Assembly (NCBI RefSeq): GCF_018294505.1
Contig: NC_057803.1
Coordinates: 684,449,881 to 684,513,880, forward strand
Direction: 5' to 3'
DNA: 64,000 bases
Source of the DNA: Triticum aestivum
Lineage: Eukaryota; Streptophyta; Magnoliopsida; Poales; Poaceae
Shown one piece after another: positions 35,694 to 47,520 of this stretch (positions are counted from its first letter, which is position 1; each line of letters begins with the position of its first letter). The notes under the pieces were generated by a model that was given only the letters and a program-made list of their open reading frames with translations, was not told the DNA's origin and ran no database searches. The translations under genes were made by a program, and so were the position numbers.

Positions 35694-36253
35694 GGCTGGA
35701 GAAGGTTGAGGTGGGGTGTGCGGACTTGGGCGCTGGAGCTCGAGTGCGCGGAAATGGATAGGCAAAGGAGGAAGAAAGCGTGGATGAAAAGGTGGATCCT
35801 TATCCCCTTATATGGGCGGACGCGACTATGCATCCCCACTAGCCTGGTAAAACTCGCTTATCTCCCAAGCGCCGTAGTCAATGGTGCGGTTGGGTTACCC
35901 ACACCCGTATTGATGAGGATCCCGGAATAAGGGGACACGATCTCTGCTTTAACAAGACGTGCCAAGGAAACCGCCTCGCTAAACGCGCTGAGGTGGGACG
36001 ATGAAACGATTCGAATAAAGACTTGGCCGTGGTGTGATGTCATGCCACGGAATACGTCAACAGATTAGATTTGTGTAAATATTATTCTCTCTATGGCAAT
36101 ATTTGGAAACTTATTTTGTAGAGCCGGACACTACCTTTGTGTTCAAAATCTTCTATGAAGTACTTGGAGGAGGAACCCGCCTTGCAATGCCGAAGACAAT
36201 CTGCGCGCCGGACTCGTCGTCATTGAAGCCTGGTTCAGGGGCTACTGAGCTAC
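35694..36253 (+). mobile_element. E3 3' internal end
   Basis: Non-coding for the element. On minus it holds the leader and a TATA-like ATATAAGG (about 35806-35815) of the antisense gene. It ends with CAGGGGCTACTGAGCTAC, a short polypurine-like stretch before the 3' LTR. Confidence 0.7.
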
Positions 36254-36726
36254 TGAGGGAGTCCTGGATTAGGGGGTGTCCGGATGGCCGGACTATACCT
36301 TCGGCCAGACTCCTGGACTATGAAGATACAAGATTGAAGACTTCGTCCTGTGTCTAGAAGGAACTTTCCTTGGCGTGGAAGGCAAGCTTGGCGATACGGA
36401 TATGTAGATCTCTTACCATTGTAACCAACTCTGTGTAACCCTAGCCCTCTCCAGTGTCTATATAAACCGGAGAGTTTTAGTCCGTAGGACGAACAACAAT
36501 CATACCATAGGCTAGCTTCTAGGGTTTAGCCCCTCTGATCTCGTGGTAGATCTACTCTTGTACTACCCATACCATCAATATCAATCAAGCAGGACGTAGG
36601 GTTTTACCTCCATCAAGAGGGCCTGAACCTGGGTAAAACATCGTGTCCCCTGCCTCCTGTTACCATCCGGCCTAGATGCACAGTTCGGGACCCCCTACCC
36701 GAGATCCGCCGGTTTTGACACCGACA
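36254..36726 (+). mobile_element. E3 3' LTR
   Basis: 473 bp, TGAGGGAGTCC...CACCGACA, with TATATAAA at 36459-36466. It shows clearly more differences from its 5' partner than the E5 pair does. Confidence 0.93.
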
Positions 36727-36731
36727 ACGCC

Positions 36732-37141
36732 CTTCCTGCTCGTTATTTGGGGAGAGGCCCAGGGCCTCTATAAATAGAGCTAGCCATCACAGAGTAGAGA
36801 GACGGCTATAGATCTGGTAGAACCCTAGCAGATAGAGAGAGAGGCAACTGAACTCACCCTAGCAGTTCATCGCACCAGCTCAAGAACACCTCTCACGAGG
36901 TTGTTCTTCCCTTGTACTGTTCATCATCATCCCCTGAGGCTATCCACCACACCACACACTGGAGTGGGGTATTACACCACAACGGTGGCCTGAACTAGTA
37001 TAAACCTCGTGTCCCTTGTGTTGTTCGTTGTTTCCAGCTTGGATCACGCGAGGAGATTGGGCGTAGATCGGTAGGGGAGAGATCTCCGCGCGCACCCCAG
37101 TGTTCGAACCTCAAGGGTCTGCCGAAAACTAAAATCCGACA
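36732..37141 (+). mobile_element. E2 3' LTR, second segment
   Basis: It resumes the E2 LTR exactly where E3 entered, keeps TATAAATA (36769-36776), and ends ATCCGACA. It is followed by the duplication ACGGC at 37142-37146. Confidence 0.93.
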
Positions 37142-37923
37142 ACGGCCCAACGGAATACTGGGCCGTTAATGGGTATAAAGTGATACACTGTTCATTACGG
37201 GCCAGTTTTACCATGGACCGTTAATGGGACGAGGGTTACTAAGGGCCTCATATCGGCTGAAAGACGTCATGGGCCATACATGGGCCGGAAGTTAAAACGG
37301 TCTGGAATTATATTGGACGCCCCATATGATGCTACTGGGCCTAATTCGGGTAGGCCGTAAACGGGCCCTAGGTTAGCGGGCTAAATGGGCTATATGCGAA
37401 CAGGCCGTTAATAGGCTTGCCGTGGGCCGGCCCGCCACCTTTTGACCAAGTCAAACGGGGTGGCCTTTTCACACGAATGGGCCTCTGTTGGGCCGTGCCA
37501 CATGTCGATGTATCATAGGCGCTTTGGGTCCAATGAGTGGATGACATCTGTCCCAACGGTGAGCCGACACGTGTTTCCTCCATCCAATGATGATTTTACA
37601 TGTGGAAAATCCCCATTGGTCAGGGCTGTTAACGGGTTATCGGATCCAAAACTGGACCTGATAGCTTAACGTAGTTCTGTTATGGTGGATGCCACGTGTC
37701 GGTCACCCTTGACGAAAGCACTTCTGTGACATGCGATTTATCGTCATGGAAGTGGACACTTCCATGATGATAATTTTGGTAATGTCATGGAACGCTTCTA
37801 CGACAGCACAAGTATGACTATCTTGATTCTGTCATAAAATTGTCATGGATGTACATGCATGACAGAAAACGTGACCTACTGTGACAAACACGTATCATCA
37901 GGGAATTGTATTTTTTTGTAGTG
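37142..37923 (+). mobile_element. CACTA transposon 3' terminus with subterminal repeats
   Basis: GGGCC/GGCCGT repeat words continue from 15090, then a conserved end region with short mirrored words (TCATGGAAGTGGACACTTCC, CATGTACATCCATGAC read on minus) down to GTAGTG at 37918-37923. That reads CACTAC on the minus strand, the mark of this superfamily. The text closely resembles Caspar-type ends. The 3-bp duplication would be TGT (37924-37926). Confidence 0.88.
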
Positions 37924-38612
37924 TGTGTTGTTGCCATCAAGGATAGAAAGATGGGGTTTTCATCATATTGCTTGCGTTAATTCCTCTACCTCATGTCATC
38001 TTGCTTAAGGCGTTACTCCATTCTTCATGAACTTAATACTCTAGATGCATGCTGGATAGCGGTCGATGTGTGGAGTAATAGTAGTAGCTGCAGAATCGTT
38101 TCAGTCTACTTGACACGGACATGATGCCTATATTCATGATCACTGCCTTAGATATCATCATAATTTTGCACGTTTCTATCAATTACTCGGCAGTAATTTG
38201 TTCACCCACAATAATATCTTCTATCTTGAGAGAAGCCTCTAGTGAAACCTATGGCCCCTAGGTCTATTTTCCATCATATAAGTTTCCGATCTACAATTCT
38301 AGTTTCCTATTTACTTTCTTTTGCAGTCTTTTACTTTTCGTTCCATAAACCAAAAATACCAAAAATATTACTTTACCATTTATCCATCTCTATCAGATCT
38401 CACATTGCAAATAACCGTGAAGGGATTAACAACCCCTTTATCGCGTTGGGTGCAAGGTTGGTGTTTGTTTGTGCAGGTATTTGGTAGCTTGCGCGTTGTC
38501 TCCTACTGGATTGATACCTTGGTTCTCAAAAATGAGGGAAATACTTACGCTACTTTGCTGCATCACCCTTTCCTCTTCAAGGGAAAAATCAACGCAAGCT
38601 CAAGAGGTAGCA
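37924..38612 (+). mobile_element. 3' part of an Athila/Sabrina-like LTR
   Basis: It is parallel to 51790-52420 (ATGCATGCTGGAT, GGTCGATGTGTGGAGTAATA, CTAGTGAAACCTA and others in the same order) but clearly a different subfamily. It ends ...CTCAAGAGGTAGCA exactly where LINE sequence begins. Its 5' part is cut off by the CACTA end. Confidence 0.75.
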
Positions 38613-38833
38613 CAGAATTAAGGTAATAAGTCTATAGTGTCTCATTCAGTCGGTTGGCACTGCAAGAATCCACTTTCTTAAAGATTAAGCAATCGTCAGT
38701 AAAGGGAAAATCTGAAATCCATGGAGCACTAGACCGAGCTTGAATTCCTTTGTTAACCCATCCACCATCATAATTTTTCAACATGCACCACAACCCTTCC
38801 CCACACAATAAAAATAAAATACCAGGAGGTGGG
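38613..38833 (-). mobile_element. LINE reverse transcriptase fragment, downstream of the Angela insertion
   Basis: On minus, the frame just after the insertion reads as a worn LINE RT, including SAPWISDFPFTDDCLIFKK, where FTDD stands for the usual FADD catalytic motif. At least two stops are present. It continues the RT that ends at 47521. The rest is lost at the LTR fragment at 38612. Confidence 0.75.
38829..38833. repeat. Target-site duplication of the Angela element, left (GTGGG)
   Basis: GTGGG directly before the LTR; the same five bases follow the other LTR at 47521-47525. Confidence 0.93.
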
Positions 38834-40517
38834 TGTTGGGGAACGTAGCAGAATTTTAAAGTTTTCTACGCATCACCAAGATCAATCTATGGAGTCATCA
38901 AGCAACGAGGGAGAGGGGAGTGCATCTACATACCCTTGTAGATCGCGAGCGGAAGCGTTCAAGAGGACGGGGTTGATGGAGTCGTACTCGTCGTGATCCA
39001 AATCACTGATGACCTAGCGCCGAACGAACGGCACCTCCGCGTTCAACACACGTACGGTTGGGAAGACGTCTCCTCCAACTTGATCCAGCAAGGGGGAAGG
39101 CGTGGTGGTGGAAGCAACGGCGATCTCGGCAGGGCTTCGCCAAGCTTAGCGAGAGGGAGAGGTGTCACGAGAGGGAGAGGGAGGCGCCAGGGGCATGGGT
39201 GCGGCTGCCCTCCCTCCCCCCACTATATATAGGACCCCTAAGGGGGGCGCCAGCCCTAGGAGATGGGATCTCCAAGGGGGGGCGGCGACCAAGGGGGGTG
39301 GCTTGCCCCCCAAGCCAAGTGGGGCGCCCCCCACCCCTAGGGTTTCCAACCCTAGGCGCAGGGGGAGGCCCATGGGGGGCGCACCAGCCCACCAGGGGCT
39401 GGTCCCCCCCCCACTTCAGCCCATGGGGACCTCCGGGATAGGTGGCCCCACCCGGTGGACCCTCGGGACCCTTCCGGTGGTCCCGATACAATACCGATTA
39501 CCCCCGGAACTTTCCTGATGGCCGAAACTTGACATTCTACATATAAATCTTCACCTCCAGACCATTCCGGAACTCCTCGTGACGTCCGAGATCTCATCCG
39601 GGACTCCGAACAACTTTCGGGTTACCGTACACTAATATCTCAACAACCCTAGCGTCACCGAACCTTAAGTGTGTAGACCCTACGGGTTTGGGAGACATGC
39701 AGACATGACCGAGACGACTCTCCAGTAAATAACCAACAACAGTATCTGGATACCCATGTTGGCTCCCACATGCTCCTCGATGATCTCATCGGATGAACTA
39801 CGATGTCGAGGATTCAATCAATCCCGTATACAATTCCCTTTGTCAATCGGTATGTTACTTGCCCGAGACTCGAGCATCGGTATCCCAATACCTCGTTCAA
39901 TCTCGTTACCAGCAAGTCACTTTACTCGTACCGTAATGCATGATCCCGTGATCAACCACTTGGTCACATTGAGCTCATTATGATGATGCATTACCGAGTG
40001 GGCCCAGAGATACCTCTCCGTCATACGAAGTGACAAATCCCAGTCTCGATTCGTGCCAACCCAACAGACACTTTCGGAGATACCCGTAGTGCACCTTTAT
40101 AGTCACCCAGTTACGTTGTGACGTTTGGCACACCCAAAGCACTCCTACGGTATCCGGGAGTTGCATAATCTCATGGTCTAAGGAAATGATACTTGACATT
40201 TGGGAAAACTCTAGCAAACGAACTACACGATCTTTGAGCTATGCTTAGGATTGGGTCTTGTCCATCACATCATTCTCCTAATGATGTGATCCTGCTATCA
40301 ATGACATCCAATGTCCACATCAGGAAACCATGACTATCTTTTGATCAACAAGCTAGTCAACTAGAGGCTCACTAGGGACGTGTTGTGGTCTATGTATTCA
40401 CACATGTATTATGATTTCCAGATAACACAATTATAGCATGAACAATAGACAATTATCATGAACAAGGAAATATAATAATAACCATTTTATTATTGCCTCT
40501 AGGGTATATTTCCAACA
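38834..40517 (-). mobile_element. Angela 3' LTR
   Basis: 1684 bp. TATATATA at 39224-39231 is the promoter TATA region. Compared with the 5' LTR it lacks 31 bases found at about 46075-46105. Confidence 0.93.
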
Positions 40518-40533
40518 GTCTCCCACTTGCACT
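40518..40533 (-). promoter_or_regulatory. Polypurine tract of the Angela element
   Basis: On minus, AGTGCAAGTGGGAGAC lies right before the 3' LTR. Confidence 0.8.
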
Positions 40534-40549
40534 AGAGTCAATAGTCTAG

Positions 40550-41383
40550 TTACATTGTGATGAATCGAACACCCATAGAGTTCTGGTGTTGATCATGTTT
40601 TGCTCTAGGGAGAGGTTTAGTCAACAGATCTGCTACATTCAGGTCCGTATGTACTTTACAAATATCTATGTCTCCATTTTGAACACTTTCATGAATGGAG
40701 TTGAAGCAACGCTTGATATGCCTGGTCTTCCTGTGAAACCTGGGCTCCTTGGCAAGGGCAATGGCTCCAGTGTTGTCACAGAAGAGAGTCATCGGGCCCG
40801 ACACATTGGGTATGACTACTAGGTCGGTAATGAACTCCTTCACCCAGATTGCTTCTTGTGCTGCCTCCGAGGCTGCCATGTACTCCGCTTCACATGTAGA
40901 TCCCGCCACAACACTTTGCTTGCAACTGCACCAGCTTACTGCCCCACCATTCAAAATATACACGTATCCGGTTTGTGACTTAGAGTCATCCAGATCTGTG
41001 TCGAAGCTAGCATCGACGTAACCCTTTACGATGAGCTCTTTGTCACCTCCATAAACGAGAAACATATCCTTAGTCCTCTTCAGGTACTTCAGGATATTCT
41101 TGACTGCTGTCCAGTGTTCCATGTCGGGATTACTTTGGTACCTTCCTACCAAACTTACGGCAAGGTTTACATCAGGTCTGGTACACATCATAGCATACAT
41201 GATAGACCCTATGGCCGAGGCATAGGGGACGACACTCATCTTTTCTCTATCTTCTGTCGTGGTCGGGCATTGAGCCGTGCTCAATCTCGTACCTTGCAAC
41301 ATAGGCAATAACCCCTTCTTTGACTGATCCATATTGAACTTCTTCAATATCTTGTCAAGGTACGTACTCTGTGAAAAGACCAA
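40550..41383 (-). pseudogene. Angela RT C-terminal part and RNase H
   Basis: Read on minus: FSQSTYLDKILKKFNM, ASAIGSIMYAMMCTRPDVNL, then RNase H (GYVDASFDTDLDDSKSQTGY, TCEAEYMAASEAAQEAIWVK, LFCDNTGAIALAKEPRFH, KVHTDLNVADLLTKPLP). The catalytic Asp, Glu and Asp residues are visible. It closes near the end of pol just before the polypurine tract. It is separated from the RT N-terminal part by indels between 41380 and 41530. Confidence 0.9.
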
Positions 41384-41512
41384 TGAGGCGTCTCGATCTA
41401 TCTCTATAGATCTTGATGCCTAATATGTAAGCAGCTTCACCAAGATCCTTCATTGAAAAACACTTGTTCAAGTAGGCCTTTATGCTTTCCAAGAATTCTA
41501 TATCATTTCCCA

Positions 41513-43045
41513 TCAATAGTATGTCATCCACAACAATATGAGAAATGCTACAGAGCTCCCGCTCACTTTCTTGTAAATGCAGGCTTCTCCATAAGTCTGC
41601 GTAAACCCAAACGCTTTGATCATCTCATCAAAACGAATGTTCCAACTCCGAGATGCTTGCACCAGCCCATAGATCGAGCGTTGGATCTTGCACACCTTGT
41701 TAGCATTCTTAGGATCGACAAAACCTTCCGACAGCATCATATACAATTCTTCCTTAAGGAAACCATTAAGGAATGCCGTTTTGACGTCCATTTGCCATAT
41801 CTCATAATCATAGAATGCGGCAATTGCTAACATGATTCGGACGGACTTCAACTTCGCTACGGGTGAAAAAGTCTCATCATAGTCAACCCCTTGAACTTGT
41901 CGATAACCCTTAGCGACAAGCCGAGCTTTATAGATGGTTACATTACCATCTGCTTCTGTCTTCTTCTTAAAGATCCATTTATTTTCTATGGCTCGCCGAT
42001 CATCGGGCAAGTCAGTCAAAGTCCATACTTCGTTTTCATACATGGATCCTATCTCGGATTTCATGGCTTCCAGCCATTTGTCGGAATCTGGGCCCCCCAT
42101 CACTTCTTCATAGTTCGAAGGTTCACCGTTGTCTAACAACATGATTTCCAAGACAGGGTTGCCGTACCACTCTGGTGCGGAACGTGTCCTTGTGGACCTA
42201 CGAAGTTCAGTAGCAACTTGATCTGAAGTTTCATGATCATCATCATTAACTTCCTCTCTAGTCGGTGCAGGCACCTCAGAAACAATTTCCTGAGCTGCGC
42301 TACTCTCCGGTTCAAGAGGCAATACTTCATCAAGTTCTACTTTCCTCCCACTTACTTCTTTCGAGAGAAACTCTTTCTCTAGAAAGGATCCATTCTTGGC
42401 AACAAAGATCTTGCCTTCGGATCTGAGGTAGAAGGTATACCCAATAGTTTCTTTAGGGTATCCTATGAAGACGCATTTTTCCGATTTGGGTTCGAGCTTT
42501 TGAGGTTGAAGTTTCTTGACATAAGCATTGCATCCCCAAACTTGTAGAAACGACAGCTTAGGTTTCTTCCCAAACCATAATTCATATGGTGTTGTCTCAA
42601 CAGATTTCAACGGAGCCCTATTTAAAGTGAATGCGGCAGTCTCTAAAGCATAGCCCCAAAATGACAGTGGTAGATCGGTAAGAGACATCATAGATCGCAC
42701 CATATCCAATAGAGTGCGGTTACGACGTTCGGACACACCATTACGCTGAGGTGTTCCAGGCGGCGTGAGTTGTGAAACTATTCCACATTTCCTTAAGTGT
42801 GTGCCAAATTCATGACTCAAGTATTCCCCCCCACGATCTGATCGCAAGAACTTGATTTTCCTGTCACGTTGATTCTCAACCTCACTCTGAAATTCCTTGA
42901 ACTTTTCAAAGGTCTCAGACTTGTGTTTCATTAAGTAGACATACCCATATCTACTCAAGTCATCAGTGAGGGTGAGAACATAACGATAGCCATCGTGATC
43001 CTCAACACTCATTGGACCGCACACATCAGTATGTATGATTTGCAA
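41513..43045 (-). pseudogene. Angela integrase and RT N-terminal part, broken at the YVDD site
   Basis: On minus: the integrase core (IIHTDVCGPMSVEDHDGYRY; FLRSDRGGEYLSHEFGTHLR; PGTPQRNGVSERRNRTLLDM) shows the three acidic residues, followed by the linker and RT (WIFKKKTEADGNVTIYKARL, QMDVKTAFLNGFLKEELYMM, RSIYGLVQASRSWNIRFDEM). One base is missing just before the YVDD catalytic motif (about 41525), so the frame runs into a stop at 41513. This alone removes RT activity from this copy. Confidence 0.92.
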
Positions 43046-44520
43046 TAGTTGGTTGCTCGCTCCATTGTTCCTGAGAACGGAGTCTTGGTCATTTTACCCA
43101 TGCATGGTTCGCACGTGTCAAATGATTCATAATCAAGAGACTCCAAAAGTCCATCTACATGGAGCTTCTTCATGCGTTTGACACCTATGTGACCAAGGCG
43201 GCAGTGCCACAAGTATGTGGGACTATCATTATCAACCTTACATCTTTTCGTATTCACACTATGAATATGTGTAACATTATGCTCGAGATTCATTAAGAAT
43301 AAACCATTCACCAGCGGATCATGACCATAAAACATATCTCTCATATAAATAGAACAACCATTATTCTCGGATTTAAATGAGTAGCCATCTCGAATTAAAC
43401 AAGATCCTGATACAATGATCATGCTCAAAGCTGGCACTAAATAACAATTATTGAGGTTTAAAACTAATATCATAGGTAAATGTAGAGGTAGCGTGCCGAC
43501 GACGATCACATCGACCTTGGAACCATTCCCGACGCGCATCGTCACCTCGTCCTTCGCCAGTCTCCGCTTATTCCGCAGCTCCTGCTTTGAGTTACAAATG
43601 TGAGCAACTGCACCGGTATCAAAGACCCAGGAGCTACTACGAGTACTGGTAAGGTACACATCAATTACATGTATATCACATATACCTTTAGTGTTGCCGG
43701 CCTTCTTGTCCGCTAAGTATTTGGGGTAGTTCTGCTTCCAGTGACCACTTCCCTTGCAATAAAAACACTCAGTCTCAGGCTTGGGTCCATTCTTTGACTT
43801 CTTCCTGGCAGCTTGCTTACCGGGCGCGGCAACTCCCTTGCCATCCTTCTTGAAGTTCCTTTTACCCTTGCCTTTCTTGAACTTAGTGGTTTTATTCACC
43901 ATCAACACTTGATGTTCCTTTTTGATTTCCACCTCCGCTGATTTCAGCATTCAATATACCTCAGGAATGGTCTTTTCCATCCCCTGCATATTGAAGTTCA
44001 TCACAAAGCTCTTGTAGCTCGGTGGAAGCGACTGAAGGATTCTATCAATGACCGTGTCATCCGGGAGATTAACTCCCAGCTGAGTCAGGCGGTTATGCAA
44101 CCCATACATTTTGAGTATGTGCTCACTGACAGAACTATTTTCCTCCATCTTACAACTGAAGAACTTGTCGAAGACTTCATATCTCTCGACCCGGGCATGA
44201 GCTTGGAAAACCATTTTCAGCTCTTCGAACATCTCATATGCTCCGTGTTGCTCAAAACGCTTTTGAAGCCCCGGTTCTAAGATGTAAAGCATGCCGCACT
44301 GAACGAGGGAGTAATCATCAGCACGTGACTGCCAAGCGTTCATAATGTCTTGGTTCTCTGGGATGGGTGCATCACCTAGCGGTGCTTCTAGGACATAATC
44401 TTTCTTGGCAGCTATGAGGATGATCCTCAGGTTCCGGACCGAGTCTGTATAGTTGCTGCCATCATCTTTCAGCTTGGTTTTCTCTAGGAACGCGTTGAAG
44501 TTGAGGACAACATGGGCCAT
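43009..44520 (-). pseudogene. Angela gag and protease
   Basis: The ATG at 44520 on minus opens MAHVVLNFNAFLEKTKLKDD, the usual start of this family. A TGA at 43953-43951 interrupts just before MLKSAEVEIKKEHQVL. The zinc knuckle (CFYCKGSGHWKQNYP) has Tyr in place of its last Cys. The protease site WVFDTGAVAHICNS keeps D-T-G. The integrase HHCC region begins within this ORF (HCRLGHIGVKRMKKL, CEPCMGKMTKTPF). A 1-base deletion near 43060 shifts into the integrase core frame. Confidence 0.9.
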
Positions 44521-45789
44521 TTGATCTACAAGACATATTGTAAAGATTTTAGACTAAGTTCATGATAATTAAGTTCATCTAATCAAATTATTCAATGAAC
44601 TCCCACTCAGATAGACATCCCTCTAGTCATCTAAGTGAAACATGATCCGAGTCAACTAGGCCATGTCCGATCATCACTTGAGACGGACTAGTCAACATCG
44701 GTGAACATCTTCATGTTGATCGTATCTTCTATATGACTCATGCTCGACCTTTCGGTCTTCCGTGTTCCGAGGCCATGTCTGTACATGCTAGGCTCGTCAA
44801 GTCAACCTAAGTGTATTGCGTGTGTAAATCTGGCTTACACCCGTTGTATTCCTACGTTAGAATCTATCACACCCGATCATCACGTGGTGCTCCGAAACAA
44901 CGAACCTTTGCAATGGTGCACAGTTAGGGGGAACACTTTCTTGAAATTATTACAAGGGATCATCTTATTTAAGCTACCGTCGTTCTAAGCAAATAAGATG
45001 TAAAACATGATAAACATCACATGCTATCAAATAGTGACATGATATGGCCAATATCATTTGCTCCTTTTGATCTCCATCTTCGGGGCTCCATGATCATCGT
45101 TGTCACCGGCATGACACCATGATCTCCATCATCATGATCTCCATCATCGTGTCTTCTTGAAGTTGTATCGTCATCTATGACTTCTACTACTATGGCTAAC
45201 GCTTTAGCAATAAAGTAAAGTAATTACATGATGTTTATGTTGACACGCATGTCATAAATAAATTAAGACAACTCCTATGGCTCCTGCCAGTTGTCATACT
45301 CATCGACATGCAAGTCGTGATTCCTATTACAAGAACATGATCAATCTCATACATCACATATATCATTCATCACATCCTTTTGGCCATACCACATCACACG
45401 GCACATGCCGCAAAAACAAGTTAGACGTCCTCTAATTGTTGTTGCAAGTTTTTACGTGGCTGCTATAGGTTTCTAGCAAGAACGTTTCTTACCTACGCCA
45501 AAACCACAACGTGATATGCCAATTTCTATTTACCCTTCATAAGGACCCATTTCATCGAATCCGATCCGACTAAAGTGGGAGAGACAGACACCTGCTAGCC
45601 ACCTTACGCAACTAGTGCATGTCAGTCGGTGGAACCAGTCTCACGTAAGCGTACGTGTAAGGTCGGTCCGGGCCGCATCATCCCACGATGCCGCCGAATC
45701 AAGATAAGACTAGTAACGGCAAGTAAATTGACAATATCGACGCCCACAACTGCTTTGTGTTCTACTCGTGCATAGAAACTACGTGTAGA
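44521..45789 (-). mobile_element. Angela untranslated leader
   Basis: About 1.27 kb between primer site and gag start, a long leader as in BARE1. AT-rich, with short ORFs only; dimerisation and packaging signals are expected here, but I cannot point to them. Confidence 0.8.
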
Positions 45790-45807
45790 CCTAGCTCATG
45801 ATGCCAC
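45790..45807 (-). promoter_or_regulatory. Primer-binding site of the Angela element
   Basis: On minus, TGGCATCATGAGC follows the 5' LTR after one base. It is a slightly altered form of the initiator-Met-tRNA site (TGGTATCAGAGC) used by this group. Confidence 0.7.
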
Positions 45808-47520
45808 TGTTGGGGAACATAGCAGAATTTTAAAATTTTCTACGCATCACCAAGATCAATCTATGGAGTCATCTAGCAATGAGGGAGAGGGGAGTGCATC
45901 TACATACCCTTGTAGATTGCGAGCAGAAGCTTTCAAGAGAACGGGGTTGATGGAGTCGTACTCGTCGTGATCCAAATCACCGATGACCTAGCGCCGAACG
46001 GACGACACCTCCGCGTTCAACACACGTACGGTTGGGAAGATGTCTCCTCCAACTTGATCCAGCAAGGGGGAAGGAGAGGTTGATGGAGATCCAGCAGCAC
46101 GACGGCGTGGTGGTGGAAGCAACGGCGATCTCGGCAGGGCTTCGCCAAGCTTAGCGAGAGGGAGAGGTGTCACGGGAGGGAGAGGGAGGCGCCAGGGGAA
46201 TGGGTGCGGCTGCCCTACCTCCCCCCACTATATATAGGACCCCTAAGGGGGGGCGCCGTCCCTAGGAGATGGGTTCTCCAAGGGGGGCGGCGGCCAAGGG
46301 GGGTGGCTTGCCCCCCAAGCCAAGTGGGGCGCCCCCCACCCCTAGGGTTTCCAACCCTAGGCGCAGGGGGAGGTCCATGAGGGGCACACCGGCCCACCAG
46401 GGCCTGGTTCCCCTCCCACTTCAGCCCATGGGGCCCTCTGCGATAGGTGGCCCCACCCGGTGGACCCCCGGGACCCTTCCGGTGGTCCCGGTACAATACC
46501 GATTACCCCCGAAACTTTCCTGATGGCCGAAACTTGACTTCCTATATATAAATCTTCACCTCCAAACCATTCTGGAACTCCTCGTGACGCCTGGGATCTC
46601 ATCCGGGACTCTGAACAACTTTTGGGTTACCGTATACTAATATCTCAACAACCCTAGCGTCACCGAACCTTAAGTGTGTAGACCCTGCGGGTTCAGGAGA
46701 CATGCAGACATGACCGAGATGACTCTCCAGTCAATAACCAACAGTGGGATCTGGATACCCATGTTGGCTCCCACATGCTCCTCGATGATCTCATCGGATG
46801 AACCACGATGTCGAGGATTCAATCAATCTTGTATACAATTCCCTTTGTCAATCGGTACGTTACTTGCCCGAGACTCGATCGTCGGTATCCCAATACCTCG
46901 TTCAATCTCATTACCGGCAAGTCACTTTACTCGTACCATAATGCATGATCCCGTGATCAACCACTTGGTCACATTGAGCTCATTATGATGATGCATTACC
47001 GAGTGGGCCCAGAGATACCTCTCCGTCATACGGAGTGACAAATCCCAGTCTCGATTCGTGCCAACCCAACAGACACTTTCGAAGATACCCGTAGTGCACC
47101 TTTATAGTCACCCAGTTACGTTGTGACGTTTGGCACACCCAAAGCACTCCTACGGTATCCGGGAGTTGCACAATCTCATGGTCTAAGGAAATGATAGTTG
47201 ACATTTGGAAAAGCTCTAGCAAACGAACACGATCTTTGAGCTATGCTTAGGATTGGGTCTTGTCCATCACATCATTCTCCTAACGATGTGATCCTGTTAT
47301 CAATGACATCCAATGTCCATAGTCAGGAAACCATGACTATCTTTTGATCAATGAGCTAGTCAACTAGAGGCTCACTAGGGACGTGTTGTCGTCTATGTAT
47401 TCACACATGTAGTACGATTTCCGGATAACACAATTATAGCATGAACAATAGACAATTATCATGAACAAGGAAATATAATAATAACCATTTTATTATTGCC
47501 TCTAGGGCATATTTCCAACA
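45808..47520 (-). mobile_element. Angela 5' LTR
   Basis: 1713 bp with the TATA region at 46229-46236. Its outer end (47520) is followed by the duplication GTGGG. Confidence 0.94.

Larger units (their letters stand above)
23471..36726 (+). mobile_element. E3: Tat-like Ty3/gypsy element with gag and protease only, plus antisense gene
   Basis: LTRs of about 475 bp start TGAGGGAGTCC and end CACCGACA. The interior has gag (28164-30850), protease (30853-31455), about 1.2 kb without coding signal, and an antisense PF04195-like gene (32651-35693). No RT, RNase H or integrase is found on either strand, so it depends on another element to move. Without the solo LTR inside its 5' LTR it is about 9.1 kb. 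Termini resemble Fatima/Jeli-type Triticeae LTRs as I remember them. Confidence 0.88.
15091..37141 (+). mobile_element. E2: Tat-lineage Ty3/gypsy retrotransposon, complete ends, interrupted by E3
   Basis: The two LTRs (15091-16008; 22969-23470 plus 36732-37141) flank gag, protease, RT, two RNase H domains and integrase. A 5-bp duplication ACGGC surrounds it. Without E3 it is about 8.8 kb. The extra RNase H before integrase is the mark of the plant Tat group. It has a tandem repeat after pol and an antisense B3-like gene before the 3' LTR. Stops, frameshifts and an assembly gap affect the coding part. Confidence 0.92.
38834..47520 (-). mobile_element. Angela/BARE1/WIS-type Ty1/copia retrotransposon, complete ends
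   Basis: 8687 bp between GTGGG duplications, with LTRs of 1684 and 1713 bp (minus-strand start TGTTGGAAATATGCCCTAGA), primer site, gag, protease, integrase, RT, RNase H and polypurine tract in copia order (integrase before RT). Length and sequence fit the most abundant Triticeae copia family. It sits inside a LINE RT. Coding breaks make it defective. Confidence 0.95.
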
